Below, piece after piece: positions 59,012 through 64,000 of a stretch of 64,000 bases of DNA; the first letter of the stretch is position 1, and every line of letters starts with the position of its first letter. The stretch spans positions 5,819,320-5,883,319 of the forward strand of contig CM026424.1 of the NCBI GenBank assembly GCA_014871385.1, written 5' to 3'. A model generated the notes under the pieces. The model saw only the letters and a list, made by a program, of their open reading frames with translations, was not told the origin of the DNA and ran no database searches. Made by a program: the position numbers and the translations under genes. This DNA is from Ceratodon purpureus (lineage: Eukaryota > Streptophyta > Bryopsida > Pseudoditrichales > Ditrichaceae).

Positions 59012-62000
59012 CGGGTGAAGGAGAACCCATCAGAGTCCGCTATAGCTCTAACGAGCTCCCAAGTCTGAAACACCTACATGTTCGTCAGAAAGCAGATGAC
59101 TTCACAAGGAGCTTGCCGAGGGTTGATCGCTCGTACTAACTCACAAACTTCGAAAACAAGGAAGGTACTTAATATAAAACTAAACAACACTACGGTATGA
59201 CGAGGCGCCGTCGTACTCGACGTCTCTGTCCTCCCGTGTCCTGCCACAGCCTGTGCGCTTCTCCAAAAATGCATCAACCAATGTACTCGACTAACTTAAA
59301 TGAACCGGAATCAACCCATGTTGGGAACTTTCGGACATCACCTCATGTCAGTCGGAGTTGACGATGTAGAGCGAGCACGGCCATGAGCTTTGCCCTCAGC
59401 AAAGCAGTATCGGCCCTGTTTGACCTCTGCAAGCTCTAAACGAGAAATGCTCCCTCAAGCTATGGCCAGCAGCAAAAACAAGGACATTATGTGGTACAAC
59501 CGAAAACCAGACATGCTCTTGCAGAGCTTTGCCAGTTGACTTAAAGTCCCTAAAGTGATTGGGAAAAGAGAAATTCAAACGCCTCTCGTGTCCATCGCTC
59601 GAGGCACCTCGTAGGAATACTTGCGCACAGTTGCTGTGTCTGTGAACAAGAAACTAGGTGCAGGAAGAAGAGTCTGAACTGTAAGCTGTTAGTACTGTAC
59701 CAGTTCTACTACAGAGCGGTGATGATGATAGGGGCTATGACCGTCCAGACATCACGAATCAGGTGGCCTCCGTGCAGCGAAAGCCGGAATTGCATCCACT
59801 CAAGAGAATCCAATCTCCGCTGTGCATCCAAATTGTTCAATGCTCGGTGTCGTGTACTGGTTCTATCCTCCTACCAGCTCCGCAGTCAAAAGGGCGGCAT
59901 TGCATGCAGCAGAAAAGCCCAGCCAGCCAGCCAGCAATGGCACTGCAGCCCAAGTACTAACTTACGTTGAGTGTGTACCCAGGTGGAGATTCGGAGTGTC
60001 AGCGCAGGATTGGACCGCATTGCTTAGTAGAGCTGCAAATCTCTCCTCCGCCGCTGCAAGCACTTGTGTCAGCGATAAAAACAACGCCAACAGTTGGATG
60101 CCATGCCAAGCGCTTCCAAACCACCAAAGCTGCAAGTTCTGGAGATCGACAAACGCGTGAGCACCTGAAGCATGGATCGGTGAGCTGGAGTACTCATCAC
60201 TACTCGCTACAGATCAATAACTTAAGTTATTCCTCGCACAGGCGCAGCGTAGCCACAGTGGTAGCGTTGCAGACGAGGCGGCTGTAAGGTCACATAATTA
60301 TATCATGAAGTGTCCGGCCATCTTGAGTCTTACATCACATGCATGACGAGGCTGTGGGAGAAGTGTAATAAAGAAATAAACTAGGCTTATCAATGATATG
60401 TTCATCTTCTTACACCCAGAAGCTGGGGAAGAGTGCTCAATGTGGTGTGAACAAGTGCAACTGCAAGAGCTGGAGAGCAAGTCTCGCAGAGAAGGCTGAA
60501 GACTGTGTCAGATTTGCAGTGAAGGGCCGGAGAAGGAGCTGGCTGAGTGTGAAAGGCATGCCATGAATACAGCGGTGAATGGCTGAGTGATGGGGAAGGT
60601 AAGGTCATGAAGGTACCAACACCAGCAACAAATGCTTCACCAGTGAGTGAGTGAGTGTGGAACGGAATGCCGGTTGTTTTCAGTCAGCCTGAATCCAGGG
60701 TCCTTTTTGTTTGTTAGGATTGAAATGCAAATCCTTGGAGTGCTGGGGTGCTCAAGAAGGTTTTTGGACAATTATTTTCGACTCATATAAATGAAGGGCC
60801 TTAGATATTGACATCACTATTATATGAGGTGTGTAATATTGAAGTAGGGCATGGATGGCTTCCTCCAAGGTGTCCATATACAACTGAACTTGTCTGACAT
60901 TACAAGGATGATGCCTTTCACAACTGTAGGAATACTTGTATTACAATTGACAAAAGCATTTCAAAGAATGATAACTTTCAGAACAGAAATATTAAATTTG
61001 AGGCCCAGTACTTCTGAATAATGTAACATGTTTTTCCCCTCCATGCAAGTATTCCTGGGATGGTAATGTCACCATTTATATATCCATGTCAGCTTATCCA
61101 CATGGGGACATTTACATGATGTGCTTGAGGCACCATTGATGTGGGAAGTGGCTTGCAGTAGAGTTCTACCATACACGCATAGTCGTTTTGGCCTTTATCA
61201 TGTACAATCCATCATGTTCAGTACAAAGTAGTCAATACATTCAACACAATGACGGCAATGAGGTTGGTTAGAATTGCATGTCATTTGATAAATCATACCT
61301 TCATTGTAAACCTTAGACACTGCTACCAAGTTGTTTGCAGCAAATTGCCAGGTGCAGACATACAGGAGAATCCAAAAAGTATCGAAATTGTTTTATTCAC
61401 CATCTTTACTCTCTGAAATCTTATTATAGAGGACTATAACAACACCCTCAGCACAGTGAATACAATTTGTTTATATTTATTTTGGCTAGTAAGCAAAATT
61501 TTCATTGCAAAAAACAGCTGTTCAAGGCCCCACCGAAGAGCCTTATGTTGCTCAACTGGCTGCAAGAAATAACCTCAAGTTACAAATGTTCCTTGAATAT
61601 AAAAAATATGACAATCTGGACCCTTAGTGCTTTTCATAATCATCAAAGATCCTCAAAGCAATTAGACTTGGGATCCATTGAGTTCAGCATAACCTCACAC
61701 AAGGCTACACACAATGGACCTGTTCAAACTATGAAATATGGGTGATAGGTACTTTTTTCACTCTCAATTGTTGCACACAAGCTACACTAATTTAGTATTC
61801 AACACAAAGATGTCAGTCTTCAGCCTCTTGTCCACCCATGATTCCAGTACGCTATCATGAGATGTCAGGCTGAAGACTGAATTTACGAGATACTGGCACC
61901 AGTATTACTTCCTCTCAAGTACTGGTCTCTGGACAACTTACAAAATCTGGATTGCAAGCATTACTTGTTCTAAAAGACCTAGTTCTTACATCACTTTTCC

Positions 62001-63956
62001 AAATTTTATGAATACTCGTCGGTGCCTAATTTATTTTTTTAGAAATTCAATCAATTTCAAAAAAAAAGATATACCAGTAACCACACTGTCTTTAATTTTT
62101 AAAAGTAAGCAGACATGGGGTTCGAACTTAAATCTGTGAGCCTGTGAGGCTGCTCCAGAACCGAAGCACATGACTGCATCTAAGTTAGAACTGACTAGGT
62201 ACTGGGTGGAGTGCACCCAAAGCTCACTGATTTCCCTTCTGATTCATCCTCTGCACCGTTCCAGAGGGTTATTATGATGAACAACGGAAGCATTTTTTTC
62301 ACGCGTCTTCTCTCTTCGGAATCTTCACTTTTTCACTCAAGAAACCCTGCTTGAAGAATCTATCATCTCTGACAACAGAAGCATCCTTCAAAAATCCTCA
62401 AAAAAGGTGGCCACACCTCTCTGAAGATTCTGAAATGCAGATAATTTTCACCAGTTGGGCTCATTATTTCCCACCAGCACACACAATTAAGGTCTGGCTT
62501 TGCAGCTGAACATGTATGAGCGAATCATGAATTGTGAAATACTTCTCGGTGATTAGGATGATAATATTTGGTGCAGAATATTAAAACACTCGAGCCTGTT
62601 GAGAACATGATTGAACTTCACTCTGCACGAGGCTTGAAGGAGCAGAATAATGAAGCTGGGAACAGAATTCGGGTTGCAGACGACTCAACTAGTGCATGTG
62701 TACCTCCATGAAATAGTCTTGGTTTATGCGGTTCAGTATTTTACGCCAAACACCACCAGGAGACTGAGGAGTCTGATGCAACTGATCTTCTGTTGAAATT
62801 ATCATGCTCTGTGATCATTCAATGCCTCTTCATATCCGGTACCCACACCACCTCACTCGATGGCACAATATGAGTAACCCACTTGTGTGTCTGGGCACCC
62901 AGTGCTCGAATATTATCAACGATTCTGACAAGTACTGAGCTCAATGTGATAACGTAGCAACAGATTCTCATTCCCATATCTCTGGAGCTTTTAATAAATC
63001 CATTGTCCTTTAATCCTGATCCGGCTCTAAACTTGCATTTGGAGGCATAAGGATGTGTATGCGACGCCATGAATGGCCAGCGCAACAAGGCATCCTGGTA
63101 TTTTTATTGTGGATTGTGAAAGCATATGCAGGACCTTCCTAGTTCTAGTAACCCTCTTGCATCCGCTCTCTCCAGCAATCTGCTTTCAAGGCATGGACAT
63201 ATTTCTCTCGTTGCTAACTTTCTAGATAATATTGGAGCCGAACGCTTTGAGGAGTTAGATATCACCAGTAATTTCTACTGCAACTCGTGCACGATGAAGA
63301 AGATAAGTGGGTCGAAGAATATGATCAAAACCTGTTCCTCTTATCAGCCATGTTAATCTCTGGGCAATCAATTTCATACACCTTTAGATTACTTCAATGA
63401 TCAGACTCTGCGTCTTACCGAACAGATGTACACTGTCGGTTGAACTCTAGATCAGTGGAGTTCGAGAACAATCTGTGCCTGAAATTTGAATGGCTGATTC
63501 ATGTATATCTGTAACAGATTTATTTGATTCTTTCTACTACTACATATGTCGGATGTGAATGCAAGCAGTACATACGAGATCTTATGCAATTCGAGCAAAA
63601 AATCTCAAAATGTTGAAGTCAAGAACAGTACATTGATGTTAAAAAAATGGAAAATTTTGAAAAAATATATGGATTGTTTTTCAATGTCACCCGGTTCCTG
63701 ACTCTGTACACAATCTCCGGTTACAATTTGTAACAATGACCCAAATCGTTCGACTCACCTTGCTCCGAAGTGCTCAACCACGAGCCAACTAATGCTCAAA
63801 ATTATTAGGGTTCAAATTATCACCATGTCCGAAATGACAGGCGCAACTTATAAATTCCATGTGCCTGCGCTTGCGACGGCCGAAGGCATCGATGGGAGGA
63901 CCACCCTACTTACATTCCGATTCATTTCGAAACACATCCCCCATCAAGCCGCCGCT
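59012..63956. other. Long region with no recognised gene
   Basis: 59.0-60.7 kb has moderate GC and may hold the protease promoter and untranslated sequence. 60.7-63.9 kb is spacer that may include the 3' untranslated region of the gene entering from the right edge. Several short frames exist (for example 63126-63356 +) but none has family features. A GTTCGAAC string near 62122 resembles a polymerase III B box without a matching A box. Confidence 0.4.
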
Positions 63957-64000
63957 CTAAGCCTCGGCCTTCGACAAGTCAGGCGCGTCGTCGAAGTCCT
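63957..64000 (-). CDS. 3' end of a minus-strand gene cut by the window edge
   Basis: The last 13 codons read DFDDAPDLSKAEA and stop at 63959-63957. The local GC rise and acidic, coding-like ending suggest a real C-terminus. Too little is present to name the protein. Confidence 0.4.
   Translation of the reverse strand, partial: DFDDAPDLSKAEA

Noticed and set aside
62110-62220. Possible tRNA or SINE around GGGTTCGAAC
   Set aside because: The B-box-like string has no matching A box at the right distance on either strand and no cloverleaf could be drawn.

Overview
The window looks like nuclear DNA of a land plant. The reasons are plant-type GT-AG introns, a plastid fatty-acid synthase gene, a CDPK-related kinase, a plant DUF1680 glycosidase and a nepenthesin-type aspartic protease. 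Long AT-rich spacers between multi-exon genes and a few plant families suggest a bryophyte, possibly a moss. That placement is inference; no organellar, bacterial or intact viral segment was recognised.

Layout. 1-10.2 kb is gene-poor and relic-rich: a broken ERF/DREB transcription-factor copy (about 2.2-2.9 kb), three diverged copies of a ~0.83 kb repeat (5.1-8.0 kb), a decayed Fic-domain relic (about 8.25-9.16 kb) and two copies of a ~330 bp dispersed repeat. 10.9-18.1 kb holds two convergent host genes: a secreted DUF1680/GH127-like glycosidase with a C-terminal AbfB-like domain (+) and a plastid-type SAM methyltransferase (-). 18.87-24.38 kb is one 5.5 kb DNA element with ~40 bp terminal inverted repeats and a 12 bp target duplication. 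It carries two head-to-head arrays of a 12 bp motif, an unrecognised acidic protein gene with a duplicated first exon, and a GC-rich block. 26.6-31.2 kb is a CDPK-related kinase (-). 32.4-34.6 kb has an 845 bp fold-back element and a small MITE. 36.8-41.1 kb is KAS II (+), with a 5'UTR intron. 41.6-43.9 kb is a nest of small elements, including a SINE with 11 bp target duplications. 44.7-46.5 kb encodes a secreted, membrane-anchored protein with a filamin-type domain. 47.9-48.7 kb is another TTAA-flanked element, and two long (AT)n arrays follow. 50.8-53.5 kb carries a protein with three 28-residue repeats and a membrane segment. 54.3-59.0 kb holds a Bet v1/START-like gene and an aspartic protease gene (both -). 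The last 44 bases carry the 3' end of another minus-strand gene.

The host genes do not form an operon or an obvious pathway cluster. They cover cell-wall arabinose metabolism, plastid methylation, calcium-related signalling, C16-to-C18 fatty-acid elongation, a small-ligand-binding fold and secreted proteolysis. The most unusual content is the 18.9-24.4 kb element with its convergent motif arrays and unknown protein. Exon borders were read by eye from splice consensus, reading frame and family knowledge; no alignment or expression data were available.
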